The notes under the pieces: generated by a model | Seen by the model: only the letters and a program-made list of their open reading frames with translations | What the model was told of the DNA's origin: nothing | Databases searched by the model: none | Shown here: positions 27,952-37,223 of the stretch, in pieces | Numbering within the stretch: the stretch's first letter is position 1 | Layout: the number at the start of each line of letters is the position of its first letter | Program-made: the position numbers and the translations under genes | NCBI GenBank assembly: GCA_002928875.1 | Contig: PERO01000020.1 | Coordinates: forward strand, 310,001-374,000 | From: Methylobacterium sp. | GTDB lineage: Bacteria; Pseudomonadota; Alphaproteobacteria; Rhizobiales; Beijerinckiaceae | DNA length: 64,000 nucleotides | Direction of reading: 5' to 3'

Positions 27952-28641
27952 TCAGGACATCGCGTTCTTGCCCATCGTCCCGAATTGCGCGGCGATGGGC
28001 TCCTTCTTTCCGAGGATATGCGTCTCCATCAGGCGGGCGAGTTGCTCGCCGTCGCGCTCGATCATCAGGCGCAGCATGTCCTCGTGCTCGTCGATCGCGC
28101 GTTGCCATTGCTCCGGCGTCTTGTGCGCGGCGTAGCGGAAACGCTGGATGCGGCTCGATAACCCGGCATAGAGCTGCACGAGGGTCGCGTTTTTCGCAGC
28201 GCGCATCATCGCTTCGTGAATCTGCCGGTTGAGGGTGAAATAGCGCGCCTCATCGCGCCTCTCGTAGGTCTCGAGCATCGCCTCATGCAACTCCGCGATC
28301 TCGGCGATTTCGCTGTCGGTGATGCGACGGGCGAGCAGGCGGGCGGCACTGGCCTCCAGCCCCGCGATCACCTCGAGCATCTCGTCGATTTCGGCCTCGT
28401 TCACCGCCGCGACGCGTGCGCCGCGATTGGGCAGCAGTTCGAGTATGCCTTCGGTCGCGAGGATCTTGATCGCTTCCCGCAGGGGCGTGCGGGAGATGCC
28501 GAACCGCTCGGCGAGTTCCAGCTCGTTCACGCGCGACTTCGGTTCGAGTTCGCCGGAACGGACCAGTTCACGGATGCGCTCGGCCACCTCGTCGTGCAGG
28601 TAGCGGCGGTGGATGCCATCGACGGTGGAAATCCGGGTCAT
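27952..28641 (-). CDS. GntR/FCD-family transcriptional regulator
   Basis: A 229 aa FadR-type regulator: winged helix (about 15-85, with NELELAERFGISRTPLREAI) and an FCD ligand-binding domain (NRQIHEAMM, DEHEDML). It follows the FAD/Fe-S oxidoreductase gene by 10 bp on the same strand and is probably in its operon. It may act at the A+T-rich inverted repeat upstream of that operon (31628-31651). The ligand is probably a hydroxy- or keto-acid; that is inference. Confidence 0.85.
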   Translation of the reverse strand: MTRISTVDGIHRRYLHDEVAERIRELVRSGELEPKSRVNELELAERFGISRTPLREAIKILATEGILELLPNRGARVAAVNEAEIDEMLEVIAGLEASAARLLARRITDSEIAEIAELHEAMLETYERRDEARYFTLNRQIHEAMMRAAKNATLVQLYAGLSSRIQRFRYAAHKTPEQWQRAIDEHEDMLRLMIERDGEQLARLMETHILGKKEPIAAQFGTMGKNAMS

Positions 28642-28651
28642 GCCTTTCCTC

Positions 28652-31555
28652 CTATCGCGACAGGGCCTGATCCAGCACGCGCACCACATGCAGGGCCTCG
28701 CGGGACGCGCCATCCGCGATCTGATGGCGGCAGGATGTGCCATCGGCGACGATGACATCATCCGCGCCCGCCGCGCGGACCGCCGGAAGCAGGCTGGCTT
28801 CCGCCATGGCGCGGGAGATTTCAAGCGTCTCCGCCTGATAGCCGAAGCTGCCGGCCATGCCACAACAACTCGACTCAATCAGTCTCACTTCGAGGCCCGG
28901 CACCGCCCGGAGGCAGGTTTCGACCGCGCCCATCACATCCGCTGCCTTCTGGTGGCAATGGCCGTGCAGATGCGCCACGCGACCCCGCTGGTCCTCAAGC
29001 GGCAGCGCCACGCGCCCGCTCGCGAGATCGGCTGCCAGAACCTCCTCGACGAGGAAGGCCGCCTTGCCGATGGCGGCGGAATCCGCACCGGGCAGCACCG
29101 CGCGCAACTCGTCGCGCAGGGTCAGCAGGCAGGAGGGCTCGAGCCCCACGATGCGCGCGCCCCTCGCCACGAAGGGCGCGTAACTCGCAACGAGCCGCTC
29201 CATCTCGGCGCGTGCCTGCCCCACCTGTCCCACCGAGAGGAACGTGCGCCCGCAGCAGGGCGGACGGTCCCCGGTGACAGGCTTCACGCGGTGCAGGCGA
29301 TAGCCAGCCGCATGCAGCACACGGATGGCGGCGGCCAGATTCTCCGGCTCGAAATTGCGGTTGAAAGTATCGCCGAACAGCACGAGATCGAGCCCGTCGC
29401 CCCGCACATCCTCCGGCATCGCGAAGCCCCCCGCCTCCTGCCAGGCCGGGCGCCATTCCGGCAGCGGGCGGGCGGCCGAAAACCCGGTGACGCGCTCCAT
29501 GAGATTGCGCAGCAACGGGACGCGATTGCGCAGGTTCGCGATGTTCCGGAAGCGCTGGACCAGCGGCGCATAACGCGGCAACCAGCCGACCAGACGATCA
29601 CGCAAGGTCAGGCCATGGCGCGCGGCATAATGATGCTGGAACTCGATCTTCATCTTCGCCATGTCGACGCCGGTGGGGCATTCGCGCTGGCAGGCCTTGC
29701 AGCCCACGCAGAGGCTCATTGCCTCCTTCATGTCGGGCGCGGTGAAGGCGTCGCGGCCGAGCTGGCCCGAGATCGCGAGACGCAGGGCGTTGGCGCGGCC
29801 GCGCGTCACATGCATTTCGTCCTCCGTGACACGGAAGGACGGGCACATCGCGCCGCCCGATCTTTTCCGGCAGGTGCCGTTGTTGTTGCACATCTCGACG
29901 GCCGCGGCGAAGCCGCCCGCTTCGCTCCAGTCGAGCGCGGGGGCGGCCGGCAGAGCGGTCGCGTAATCCGGGGAGAAGCGCATCAGGCTGCGATCATCCA
30001 TCCGGTAAGGCGCCACGATCTTTCCGGGGTTCAGCCGGTTCGCGGGATCAAAGGCGGTCTTGACCTCGGAGAAGGCGAGGTTCAGCCGCTCGCCGAACAT
30101 CGGCGCGATGAATTCCGAGCGCGAGATGCCATCGCCGTGTTCGCCCGAATAGGAGCCCTTGAAGCGCCGGACGAGTTCGGCCGTCTCCTCGGCGATGGCC
30201 CGCATCGCGCGTACGCCATCCTCCGTTTTCATGTTGAGGATCGGCCGGACATGCAGGCAGCCGACGCTGGCATGGGCATACCAGGTGCCGCGCGTGCCGT
30301 GCTTCTCGAACACGTTCGTCACGGCATCGGTGTAATCCGCGAGGTGTTCCAGCGGCACCGCGCAATCCTCGATGAAGGAGACGGGCTTCCCATCCCCCTT
30401 CATCGACATCATGATGTTGAGGCAGGCCTCGCGCACTTCCCAGACCTGCTTCTGAAGGCCGGCCTCGCGCACCTCGACCACCGCATCCGGGAAACCGTGA
30501 TCGGCCATGCACTGTTCGAGCCGGGCGAGATCGGCCGCGAGCGCATCGGGTTTATCGCCGGCGAATTCGGTCAAGAGCAGGCAATCCGGCCGCCCCCTGT
30601 GGATGCGCGAGAGCGTGCGCACAAAAAGCGGAATATCCGCGCCAAGCGAGAGCACGTTCTGATCGACGAGTTCCACCGCTGTAGGACCCAGTGCCACGAG
30701 ATGCCGGGTGGTCTCCATGGCGGAGCGAAAGCTCGGGAACTGGCAGACCCCCATCACGCGATGCTTCGGCAGGGGCGTGAGCTGCAACTCGATCGAAGTG
30801 AACCCGGCAAGCGTGCCCTCCGAACCGACCAGCAGATGCGCGAGATTGGCATCGGGCAACAAGAGGCTGTCGAGATTGTAGCCGCCCACGCGGCGCTGCA
30901 CCTTTGGATAGCGCGCCTCGATCTCGCGGCGTTCGCGCTCGGCGATCTGCAGCATCGCGTCCGCGAGCGGCTGGCCCTTCATCCCCGCCTCGAAACGCAT
31001 GGCGGCGCCATCGGCCAGCAAGGCATCGACGGCGGTCACGTTATCGACCATCTTCCCGAAAACGAGGCTGCGCGCGCCGCAGGAATTGTTGCCCGTCATG
31101 CCCCCGATGGTGCAGCGCGAGGCCGTGGAGGGCTCGACCGGGAAGAACAATCCGTCGGCGCGCAGGCGCGTGTTCAGCCGCTCCAGAACCATGCCCGGCT
31201 GCACGCGCACGCGGCGCTTCGATGCCTCGTAATCGATGACCGCATTGAAATGGCGCGCGCAATCGATCACCAGCCCGGCCCCGATGGGTTGGCCGTTCTG
31301 CGAGGTTCCGCCGCCGCGAAAGATGACCGGCACCCCCTGCTCGCGCGCGATCTCCAGGGTCGCGGCGATATCCAGGGCCGAGCGCGGGAAGACCACGCCC
31401 ATCGGCATGATCTGGTAGATCGAGGCGTCGGTGGCGTAGCGCCCGCGCGTGAAGGCATCGAAGGCCACCTCGCCCTGCAAGGCCCTGGCGAGCTGCCGCT
31501 CGAGCGCCAGGTTGCGGGTCGCGGCCATACCGGGAGGCCTTTCGATCATGCCCAT
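28652..31555 (-). CDS. FAD-linked oxidase / Fe-S oxidoreductase fusion (D-2-hydroxyacid dehydrogenase type)
   Basis: A 967 aa fusion. The N-terminal FAD_binding_4 domain includes VIFRGGGTSQNGQPIGAGLVID (split about residue 79-100) and NSCGARSLVFGKMVDN; a flavin C-terminal domain follows. There is then a 4Fe-4S segment CVGCKACQRECPTG (about 597-610) and a CCG (heterodisulfide-reductase-like) domain ending in SSCCGMAGSFGY. Such enzymes oxidise D-lactate, glycolate, D-2-hydroxyglutarate or similar acids and pass electrons to the respiratory chain. It diverges from an aminotransferase for glyoxylate-like acceptors. ATG 31555 is preferred; 31549 and 31528 are alternatives. Confidence 0.85.
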   Translation of the reverse strand: MGMIERPPGMAATRNLALERQLARALQGEVAFDAFTRGRYATDASIYQIMPMGVVFPRSALDIAATLEIAREQGVPVIFRGGGTSQNGQPIGAGLVIDCARHFNAVIDYEASKRRVRVQPGMVLERLNTRLRADGLFFPVEPSTASRCTIGGMTGNNSCGARSLVFGKMVDNVTAVDALLADGAAMRFEAGMKGQPLADAMLQIAERERREIEARYPKVQRRVGGYNLDSLLLPDANLAHLLVGSEGTLAGFTSIELQLTPLPKHRVMGVCQFPSFRSAMETTRHLVALGPTAVELVDQNVLSLGADIPLFVRTLSRIHRGRPDCLLLTEFAGDKPDALAADLARLEQCMADHGFPDAVVEVREAGLQKQVWEVREACLNIMMSMKGDGKPVSFIEDCAVPLEHLADYTDAVTNVFEKHGTRGTWYAHASVGCLHVRPILNMKTEDGVRAMRAIAEETAELVRRFKGSYSGEHGDGISRSEFIAPMFGERLNLAFSEVKTAFDPANRLNPGKIVAPYRMDDRSLMRFSPDYATALPAAPALDWSEAGGFAAAVEMCNNNGTCRKRSGGAMCPSFRVTEDEMHVTRGRANALRLAISGQLGRDAFTAPDMKEAMSLCVGCKACQRECPTGVDMAKMKIEFQHHYAARHGLTLRDRLVGWLPRYAPLVQRFRNIANLRNRVPLLRNLMERVTGFSAARPLPEWRPAWQEAGGFAMPEDVRGDGLDLVLFGDTFNRNFEPENLAAAIRVLHAAGYRLHRVKPVTGDRPPCCGRTFLSVGQVGQARAEMERLVASYAPFVARGARIVGLEPSCLLTLRDELRAVLPGADSAAIGKAAFLVEEVLAADLASGRVALPLEDQRGRVAHLHGHCHQKAADVMGAVETCLRAVPGLEVRLIESSCCGMAGSFGYQAETLEISRAMAEASLLPAVRAAGADDVIVADGTSCRHQIADGASREALHVVRVLDQALSR

Positions 31556-31624
31556 TCCAACCCCGCTCCCTGTCTGCGCCCGTGGCCCTTGCACCGGCGG
31601 CGAAACCACGTTCCACTTGACGAA

Positions 31625-31657
31625 TTTTATAATACAAAATACAAAATTATAGACAAG
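31625..31657. promoter_or_regulatory. A+T-rich divergent promoter with inverted repeat, candidate GntR operator
   Basis: TATAAT (31628-31633) and ATTATA (31646-31651) form an inverted repeat with a 12 nt spacer, around a tandem ATACAAA/ATACAAA. It stands out from the G+C-rich surroundings and lies between the oxidoreductase and aminotransferase starts. Confidence 0.5.
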
Positions 31658-31747
31658 CCTCTGATTGGTACAGGCAAGCCCTCGAACAATCACGGCTTCC
31701 AAATCGCAGCAAGCCCTTCATTTCCTGAGGACATTCCGGAGATACCC

Positions 31748-32914
31748 ATGCCCGCGACCGGTCGCCACTTCCTACAGATCCCTGGCCCGACCAACACGCC
31801 GCTGCCCGTTCTGGCCGCGATGGCGAAGCCGACAATCGACCATCGCGGTCCGGAATTCGGCAAGCTCGGGCTGGATGTTCTCACGCGCATCCGGGCGGTG
31901 TTCGGCACGCGCAATCCCGTGGTGATCTATCCGGCATCCGGCACGGGCGCGTGGGAAGCGGCGCTCGTGAACACGCTGTCGCCCGGCGATCGCGTGGTGA
32001 TGTTCGAGACCGGCTGGTTCGCGACCCTGTGGAGCCGCATGGCGAAGCGCCTGGGGATCGAGGCGGAATTCATCCCGTCGGACTGGCGCGCAGGCGCCGA
32101 TGCCACGGCGATCGAGGCCCGGCTGAAGGACGATAAAGCGCACGAGATCAAGGCGGTCTGCGTGGTGCACAACGAGACCTCGACCGGTTGCGTGACGGAT
32201 ATCGCGGCGATCCGGCGGGCCATCGACAATGCCGGGCATCCCGCGCTGCTGATGGTCGACACGATCTCGTCTCTCGCCTCCATCGATTACCGCCATGACG
32301 AATGGGGTGTGGATGTCACGGTCGGCGGCTCGCAGAAAGGTTTGATGCTGCCTCCGGGCCTTTCCTTCAACGCCGTTTCGGACAAGGCATTGAAAGCGGC
32401 GAAGGGCGCGCGCTTTCCCCGCTCCTTCTGGGATTGGGAGGAGATGATCGCCATCAACGCCAAGGGCTACTTCCCCTACACGCCCGCCACCAACCTGTTG
32501 CAGGGCCTGAAGGTCGCGCTCGACATGCTGGAGGAGGAAGGGCTGCCGCAGGTCTTCGCCCGGCACGATCGGGCGGCGGAGGCCACGCGCCGCGCCGTGC
32601 GCCACTGGGGTTTCGAAACGGTCTGCGCGAAAGCGTCGGATTACTCGTCGTCGCTGACCGCCGTGTTCCTGCCGGAAGGCCACTCGGCGGACGCCCTGCG
32701 GGCGATCATCCTCGAACGTTCGAACATGAGCCTCGGAAACGGCCTCGGCCGTCTTGCGGACCGGGTGTTCCGCATCGGCCATCTCGGCGATTTTCACGAT
32801 CTGATGGTCACGGGAACGCTGGCGGGCGTGGAGATGGGGCTCGCGACGGCCAATATTCCGCACAGGCCGGGCGGTGTGCAGGCGGCGATGGGCTATCTGC
32901 AGGGCAATGCGTGA
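31748..32914 (+). CDS. serine-glyoxylate / alanine-glyoxylate-type aminotransferase
   Basis: A 388 aa class V PLP aminotransferase. The start GRHFLQIPGPTNTPLPVL and TIDHRGPEF, the DTISSLASI region and the PLP-lysine motif VGGSQKGLMLPPG (about 193-205) match serine-glyoxylate aminotransferases, which pair serine to hydroxypyruvate with glyoxylate to glycine. ATG 31748 has GGAG 6 nt upstream. Divergence from a 2-hydroxyacid oxidoreductase suggests both act on glycolate/glyoxylate or hydroxypyruvate; other amino donors cannot be excluded. Confidence 0.87.
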   Translation: MPATGRHFLQIPGPTNTPLPVLAAMAKPTIDHRGPEFGKLGLDVLTRIRAVFGTRNPVVIYPASGTGAWEAALVNTLSPGDRVVMFETGWFATLWSRMAKRLGIEAEFIPSDWRAGADATAIEARLKDDKAHEIKAVCVVHNETSTGCVTDIAAIRRAIDNAGHPALLMVDTISSLASIDYRHDEWGVDVTVGGSQKGLMLPPGLSFNAVSDKALKAAKGARFPRSFWDWEEMIAINAKGYFPYTPATNLLQGLKVALDMLEEEGLPQVFARHDRAAEATRRAVRHWGFETVCAKASDYSSSLTAVFLPEGHSADALRAIILERSNMSLGNGLGRLADRVFRIGHLGDFHDLMVTGTLAGVEMGLATANIPHRPGGVQAAMGYLQGNA

Positions 32915-33006
32915 CCCGATCCGCGGCCGGTCGGGCGATCAGGACCGGAACAAGAGGCTCGCCGGACCATGCAAGGCCCGGCCGCGAGCGGGGTTCACCG
33001 ACTGAA

Positions 33007-33034
33007 CCCGATCCGGATCGGGGACCGCATGCGG
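33007..33034. terminator. two adjacent palindromes between convergent genes
   Basis: CCCGATCCGGATCGGG (33007-33022, perfect 16 bp) and CCGCATGCGG (33025-33034) lie between the ends of the convergent aminotransferase and cold-shock genes. Neither has a clear T-tract, so a terminator role is only plausible. Confidence 0.35.
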
Positions 33035-33048
33035 GCCCCGAGCAGCTT

Positions 33049-33261
33049 TTACTCGACCGGACGGAGCCGGTCAGCGGCGGTCTTGCCTGTGCGGCGGTCG
33101 GTCATCAACTCGTAGGAGACCTTCTGGCCCTCGTTCAGGGTTGCAAGGCCCGAACGCTGTACCGCAGTGATATGCACGAAAACATCAGGTCCACCGGCAT
33201 CAGGCTGGATAAATCCATAGCCCTTTTGGGTATTGAACCATTTCACGGTTCCGGTCTGCAT
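33049..33261 (-). CDS. cold-shock domain protein
   Basis: A 70 aa single-CSD nucleic-acid chaperone with both RNP motifs: KGYGFIQP (about 13-20) and VFVHI (about 27-31). It binds single-stranded RNA/DNA and may act as an antiterminator or RNA chaperone. GAAGGA lies 7 nt before the ATG. It is monocistronic by its surroundings. Confidence 0.95.
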   Translation of the reverse strand: MQTGTVKWFNTQKGYGFIQPDAGGPDVFVHITAVQRSGLATLNEGQKVSYELMTDRRTGKTAADRLRPVE

Positions 33262-33456
33262 AGGCTGTCCTTCTCACGTCAGATCCCGGACGAGCCCGTC
33301 CGCTCATCCGAGAAAACTACGTAGAGCATCCCCCATGTTCCGGAAAGCCGCAAGCCCCAAAGATTCGTTTTTCTGACGCCATTTCGGACCATTCTTCCGA
33401 GCTGGCTTCGAAAAACAGGAGATTTCGCGCGCTTTTTTAACGGAAATCGCCATCCC

Positions 33457-34197
33457 TCAGGCTCGCCCGGCGCGCAAGTTGCCGTCGCGGGCCGGCGTGG
33501 AATCCTCGCCGGGCATTTCACCGCGCTTGATGCGCGCGAGCGCCGCCTCGTTCTCGAGACTCTCCGCGGCGCGCTCGGCGGCGCGCAGCGCGATGTCTTT
33601 CGATTGCAGCTCCAGCCGCAATTCGGCCGAGCGCCGCGTCTCGTCGGCGAGCGCCGCGCGCAGGTTCTCGGCCTCGCAGCCCCGCTCCTCGAGGTGCAGG
33701 CGGCGTTCCTCCGAGAGGTCGACCGCCGCATGCAGGCGCGCCGCGAGCGTATCGCGCTGCAATTCGAGGCCGGCGATGGTGGTCTGCGCGAGCGCATAGG
33801 CCTGCTGGAGTTCGTCGCGCTCGGCTTCGAGGGCGGTCAGCCGTGCCTGAAGGATCTCGCGCTCGGTTTCCCGTTCGGCGAGCAATTGCACGCGCACGGC
33901 GTCTTCCCGGCGCTGCTCGGCCTCGACGCGCAGGCATTCGCCGGTTTCCGCGCGCGCCGCGAGCACCTCGGCCCGTGCCTTTTCCTCGCGGCGGGCCGCC
34001 AGCGCCGCCTCGACCGCGAAGCGCGCTCGCAGGCGATCCCGCTCCGCGGCGATCTCGTTCGGCGTCAGCGGGAGGGATTGTTCCAGCGCCTGGCGCGTCA
34101 GCCGCGTGGCGCGGCGCCAGAAGGCCGGCAGGAGAAGCAGCCAGAGCAAAGCCGCGACCAGCAATCCGAGCACGAAGAACAGCAGGGGCTCGATCAT
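33457..34197 (-). CDS. membrane-anchored coiled-coil protein of unknown function
   Basis: A 246 aa protein not assigned to a named family. A single strongly hydrophobic helix (about residues 3-25) is followed by a long Glu/Arg/Ala/Leu-rich region (about 45-225) with heptad-like spacing, predicted as continuous coiled coil, then a short polar tail. It looks like a cytoplasmic coiled coil hung on the inner membrane. It lies 53 bp after the EipA-like gene on the same strand, so an envelope role is possible. Confidence 0.65.
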   Translation of the reverse strand: MIEPLLFFVLGLLVAALLWLLLLPAFWRRATRLTRQALEQSLPLTPNEIAAERDRLRARFAVEAALAARREEKARAEVLAARAETGECLRVEAEQRREDAVRVQLLAERETEREILQARLTALEAERDELQQAYALAQTTIAGLELQRDTLAARLHAAVDLSEERRLHLEERGCEAENLRAALADETRRSAELRLELQSKDIALRAAERAAESLENEAALARIKRGEMPGEDSTPARDGNLRAGRA

Positions 34198-34250
34198 GGA
34201 ACGCGGCTTGTGCCTTCTTGTCTTCCGGCCGAACGGGCCGGAACGGTGGC

Positions 34251-34889
34251 CTAGAACGGATTCCAGGTCGCCTGATCGGTAAACTTCAGGTAGCCGACAT
34301 TAACCCCAAGCCGGGCGCCGACGCCAGAGCGGATGGGAACCACGACGATCTCCTGCGCGGTGAGCGCGGTGAGCCCGAAGCCGCCGACGAAATAGGCCGA
34401 TCCGTCGATGCCCACGAAGCGGGAATAGATGTCGTCGACCCGCTGGAGCTGGTAGACGAGCATCATGGTGCGCGCCCCGTCGCCGCCCCAGTCGAACCCG
34501 ACCGAGGGGCCCTGCCAGAAGACTTTCCGGTCACCCGCATTGCGCGTGTAGAGCACGCCCTCGCCGTAGCGCAGGCCGCCGAAGAAGGCGCCGGATGCCT
34601 CCTGCCCGAGAATGTAGCCATTCGGTTCGCCCCAGCGGCGGGTGGCCTCCTCGATCGTCAGGGCCAGCCCGCGCGACACCGTGCCGAAGAATTTATGGCC
34701 CGCATTCACCACTTCGCGGGGGGCGAATGTCGATCGGTCGCCCGGTCGCGCCGATTGCGCAACGGCTTGATAAGGAAATAGCGCGACAAGGAGAACAAGG
34801 ATGGCGGCGCAAAGGCCCGTCAGGGACAGAATTGTCCCTGGGTTTTTCGTCCCTTCGAGCCGAAGCAAAGAATTGCCGGAGCCGAGCAT
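34251..34889 (-). CDS. eipA: EipA/DUF1134-family envelope integrity protein
   Basis: A 212 aa exported protein. A basic start and a hydrophobic stretch (about residues 24-44) ending near AVAQS form a signal peptide. The rest is the conserved DUF1134 domain: GTVSRGLALTIEEATRRWG, GYILGQEASGAFFGGLRYGEG, WQGPSVGFDWGGDG. The family includes periplasmic EipA of Brucella, needed for cell-envelope integrity. ATG 34889 has AGAGGA about 8 nt upstream. It diverges, back to back, from a YHS-domain protein gene. Confidence 0.85.
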   Translation of the reverse strand: MLGSGNSLLRLEGTKNPGTILSLTGLCAAILVLLVALFPYQAVAQSARPGDRSTFAPREVVNAGHKFFGTVSRGLALTIEEATRRWGEPNGYILGQEASGAFFGGLRYGEGVLYTRNAGDRKVFWQGPSVGFDWGGDGARTMMLVYQLQRVDDIYSRFVGIDGSAYFVGGFGLTALTAQEIVVVPIRSGVGARLGVNVGYLKFTDQATWNPF

Positions 34890-34890
34890 C

Positions 34891-35472
34891 GTGATCGTCC
34901 TCTTTCTGTCCCGCCGAAGCGCCGTGCCGTCCGGTGTGCAACTTCGGTTCGCGCGCATCTTGCCGCACCTCACGTTGACACAAGGTTTCCAAAGTGTTTG
35001 CGGCGTTCTCAAGACTGCCGTGATCCTGTTGACGATCGGTTATGCAACCTCCACGGCGGCACTGGCACAGGGCCTGCGCGTGCAGGAGAAGGTGGTGACC
35101 GATCCCTGGACCGGTGCTGCGATCGGCGGTTTCGATCCCGTGGCCTATTTCGTGGACCAGCGGGCGGTTCCGGGTTCGCCGGATCATCTGGCCGTCGAGG
35201 GCGGCGTGGCCTGGCGCTTCGCCTCGCCCGGCAATCTCGCCGCCTTTCTCGACAGCCCGGAAAGCTACCGCCCGTCCTATGGCGGATATGATCCGGTGAT
35301 GGTGGCGAGCGGCATACCCGTGGCGGGCTCGCCGCAGCTATTCGCCGTGATCGACGGGCGGCTCTATCTCTTCCGCACCGACGAGAACCGCATGCGCTTC
35401 ATCACAAACGAGAAATTCCGGACCGAAGCCGAGCGGATGTGGCCGGAGCTGCAATGGCAGCTTGCGCCGTGA
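34891..35472 (+). CDS. exported YHS-domain protein
   Basis: A YHS-domain protein (GFDPVAYFVDQRAVPGSPDH, then FASPGNLAAFLDSPESYRPSYGGY). Such domains are small, often metal-associated and of unclear function. A hydrophobic stretch ending TAALAQG looks like a signal sequence, but the start is uncertain: GTG 34891 (GGAG 9 nt upstream, 193 aa) is listed. GTG 34939, TTG 34961 and GTG 35020 are alternatives, the last too short for a normal signal. Whichever is used, its promoter overlaps that of the divergent eipA-like gene. Confidence 0.65.
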   Translation: MIVLFLSRRSAVPSGVQLRFARILPHLTLTQGFQSVCGVLKTAVILLTIGYATSTAALAQGLRVQEKVVTDPWTGAAIGGFDPVAYFVDQRAVPGSPDHLAVEGGVAWRFASPGNLAAFLDSPESYRPSYGGYDPVMVASGIPVAGSPQLFAVIDGRLYLFRTDENRMRFITNEKFRTEAERMWPELQWQLAP

Positions 35473-35475
35473 ATA

Positions 35476-36252
35476 TCAGGCCGGCAGCACGCCATAAGCC
35501 ATGAAGGGCGGCGCGACCCAGCCGTCCGCGCCCCGGCGATAGACGACCAGCTGCCCGTCATCCCCGAGAAGACCACCCCCGATCGCACGCAGCATCGCGT
35601 CGCCTCCGGCGATGTCCCACAGCATCGTGCGCGAGCGCCGCGGGTAGAGATCCGCCTCGCCCGTCAGCAGCTTCACGAATTTCAGCGCCGAACTCATGCG
35701 GATGATGCGGGCCGCGCCGCAACGCGCCAGCATCTCGTCGGTCTCGGCATTGCCGTGGAAATGGCTGGCCAGCGCGACAGGCTTCTCGCCCGGCTCGCGG
35801 CTCGTCCGCCGCGCCAGGGGTTGCGCGCCGGCGAGATCGCCCTGGGCCTTCCAGAGGGTCTGGCCGCCCCACCAGGTTTCGTCTTCGAGAGGTGCATGGA
35901 GCGCGCCCGCCACGGGCACACCTTCCTGGATATAGGCAATGGAGACGCAGAAATCGGCCGTGCCCGCCACGAAGGCGCGAGTCCCGTCCAGCGGATCGAC
36001 CAGCAGGAAGGCTTCACCCCCCACGGCCGCGTGGCTCGCGACATTTTCCTCCGAGATCACCGGCAGGCCCGGAAAGTGACGCGCGGCTTCCGCGAGGATC
36101 ACCGCTTCCGAAGCGTGATCGGCCTCCGTCACGGGCGATTGATCGGCCTTGATCACCGGTTGCGGCCGCAGGGGATGGTATCCGGCCAGCACGCGTCCGG
36201 CCTTGCGGGCCATATCCGCGAGAGACGCGGCGAGCGCATCGGATGATACCAC
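35476..36252 (-). CDS. cysQ: 3'(2'),5'-bisphosphate nucleotidase (CysQ, inositol monophosphatase superfamily)
   Basis: A 258 aa Mg-dependent phosphatase with the superfamily signatures SPVTEADHASE (about 39-49), PVISEEN (about 64-70), the metal-binding DPLDGTRAF (about 85-93) and WDIAGGDAMLRAIGG near the end. CysQ hydrolyses PAP from sulfate assimilation. GTG 36252 with AGAGGA 8 nt upstream is preferred; the longer frame adds an unrelated low-complexity N-terminus. Convergent with the YHS gene (3 bp gap). A different IMPase-family substrate is possible. Confidence 0.8.
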   Translation of the reverse strand: MVSSDALAASLADMARKAGRVLAGYHPLRPQPVIKADQSPVTEADHASEAVILAEAARHFPGLPVISEENVASHAAVGGEAFLLVDPLDGTRAFVAGTADFCVSIAYIQEGVPVAGALHAPLEDETWWGGQTLWKAQGDLAGAQPLARRTSREPGEKPVALASHFHGNAETDEMLARCGAARIIRMSSALKFVKLLTGEADLYPRRSRTMLWDIAGGDAMLRAIGGGLLGDDGQLVVYRRGADGWVAPPFMAYGVLPA

Positions 36253-36431
36253 GACGGTTCCTCTCCCTGTCCCGGCTTGTGCCGCCGGGTTTGCTTGCAC
36301 GTTGGCGAAGCCGCGTGCAGCATGTATCACGCGAAAACTATGGAAATTAGAACGCGGGGGCAAAGCGATTCGCAAGGCCGTGCACAACGGCCGGTCGCGC
36401 TTTTTCCGCCGCCGTCCGAGGAGAGGCGAGT

Positions 36432-37085
36432 ATGACCGAAGCGCTCAAGACCATCGATCTTACCGCGCTGGATCTCGCGGCCCTGTTGTGCAGCCGCGTC
36501 TGCCACGATGCGGTGGGGCCCGTGGGCGCGATCGTGAACGGCCTCGAGCTTCTCGACGAGGATGACAGCGCCGAAACCCGCGAGATGGCGCTGGAGCTGA
36601 TCCGCAAGAGCGCGCGCCAGGCCTCGGCCCGGCTTCAGTTCGCGCGCATCGCGTTTGGCGCGGCCGGTTCGGCCGGCTCGGCGGTCGATACCGGCTATGC
36701 CCAGCAGCTCACGGAGCAGTTCATCGCCGACGAGAAGGTGAAGCTCTCCTGGAACACGCCGCGGCTCTTCGTGGAAAAGAACCGCGTGAAGCTGCTGATG
36801 AACCTCGTCGTCATCGCGCTCTCCTCGATCCCGATCGGCGGCACCATCGAGGTGACGATGGAGGGCGATGCGGAGAACCCGGTGTTCCACGTCGATGCGC
36901 GTGGCCCGAAGCCGCGCATCCCGCCGCATCTGGTCGATCTGCTGCAGGGCAAGAGCGAGAGCGGCACCGTCGATGCGCATGGATTCCAGCTTTTCTACAC
37001 CGGAGAGATCGCACGGGCCTGCGCGATGCAGGTCGATGTGAGCCTGGAAGACGGCCTCGTGCGGCTCGTCGCTGCGCCGAAATGA
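36432..37085 (+). CDS. chpT: histidine phosphotransferase ChpT
   Basis: A 217 aa ChpT. The N-terminal dimerisation helix carries the phosphorylatable His in CSRVCHDAVGPVGAIVNGLEL (split at about residues 19-39). The C-terminal half is a degenerate HATPase-like fold without nucleotide motifs. ChpT passes phosphate from CckA to CtrA and CpdR. Its place 138 bp upstream of cheA and 6 kb from ctrA puts a cell-cycle phosphorelay member inside a chemotaxis and flagellar region. GAGAGGCGAG precedes the ATG. Confidence 0.9.
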   Translation: MTEALKTIDLTALDLAALLCSRVCHDAVGPVGAIVNGLELLDEDDSAETREMALELIRKSARQASARLQFARIAFGAAGSAGSAVDTGYAQQLTEQFIADEKVKLSWNTPRLFVEKNRVKLLMNLVVIALSSIPIGGTIEVTMEGDAENPVFHVDARGPKPRIPPHLVDLLQGKSESGTVDAHGFQLFYTGEIARACAMQVDVSLEDGLVRLVAAPK

Positions 37086-37223
37086 GAGGCGCGCGATACA
37101 ACCTGAAGTTTTTTTGGCTGCTCCGTGTCAAGAAGGGCTTGAACACAACCAATCGGTAACCGTTCTCGGGCAGGGTCATCGGAAGTATCAACGCCCCAAG
37201 GGGCTTTCCGGGACCCGCCCGCG

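Noticed and set aside
28613-31747. Very long plus-strand frame running into the aminotransferase
   Set aside because: The upstream part is the antisense of the FAD/Fe-S oxidoreductase; the real aminotransferase starts at ATG 31748 with a good ribosome site.
37145-37170. CtrA-like box upstream of cheA (GTAACCGT)
   Set aside because: The partner half-site is ACAA, two mismatches away, and the site is not clearly better than chance.
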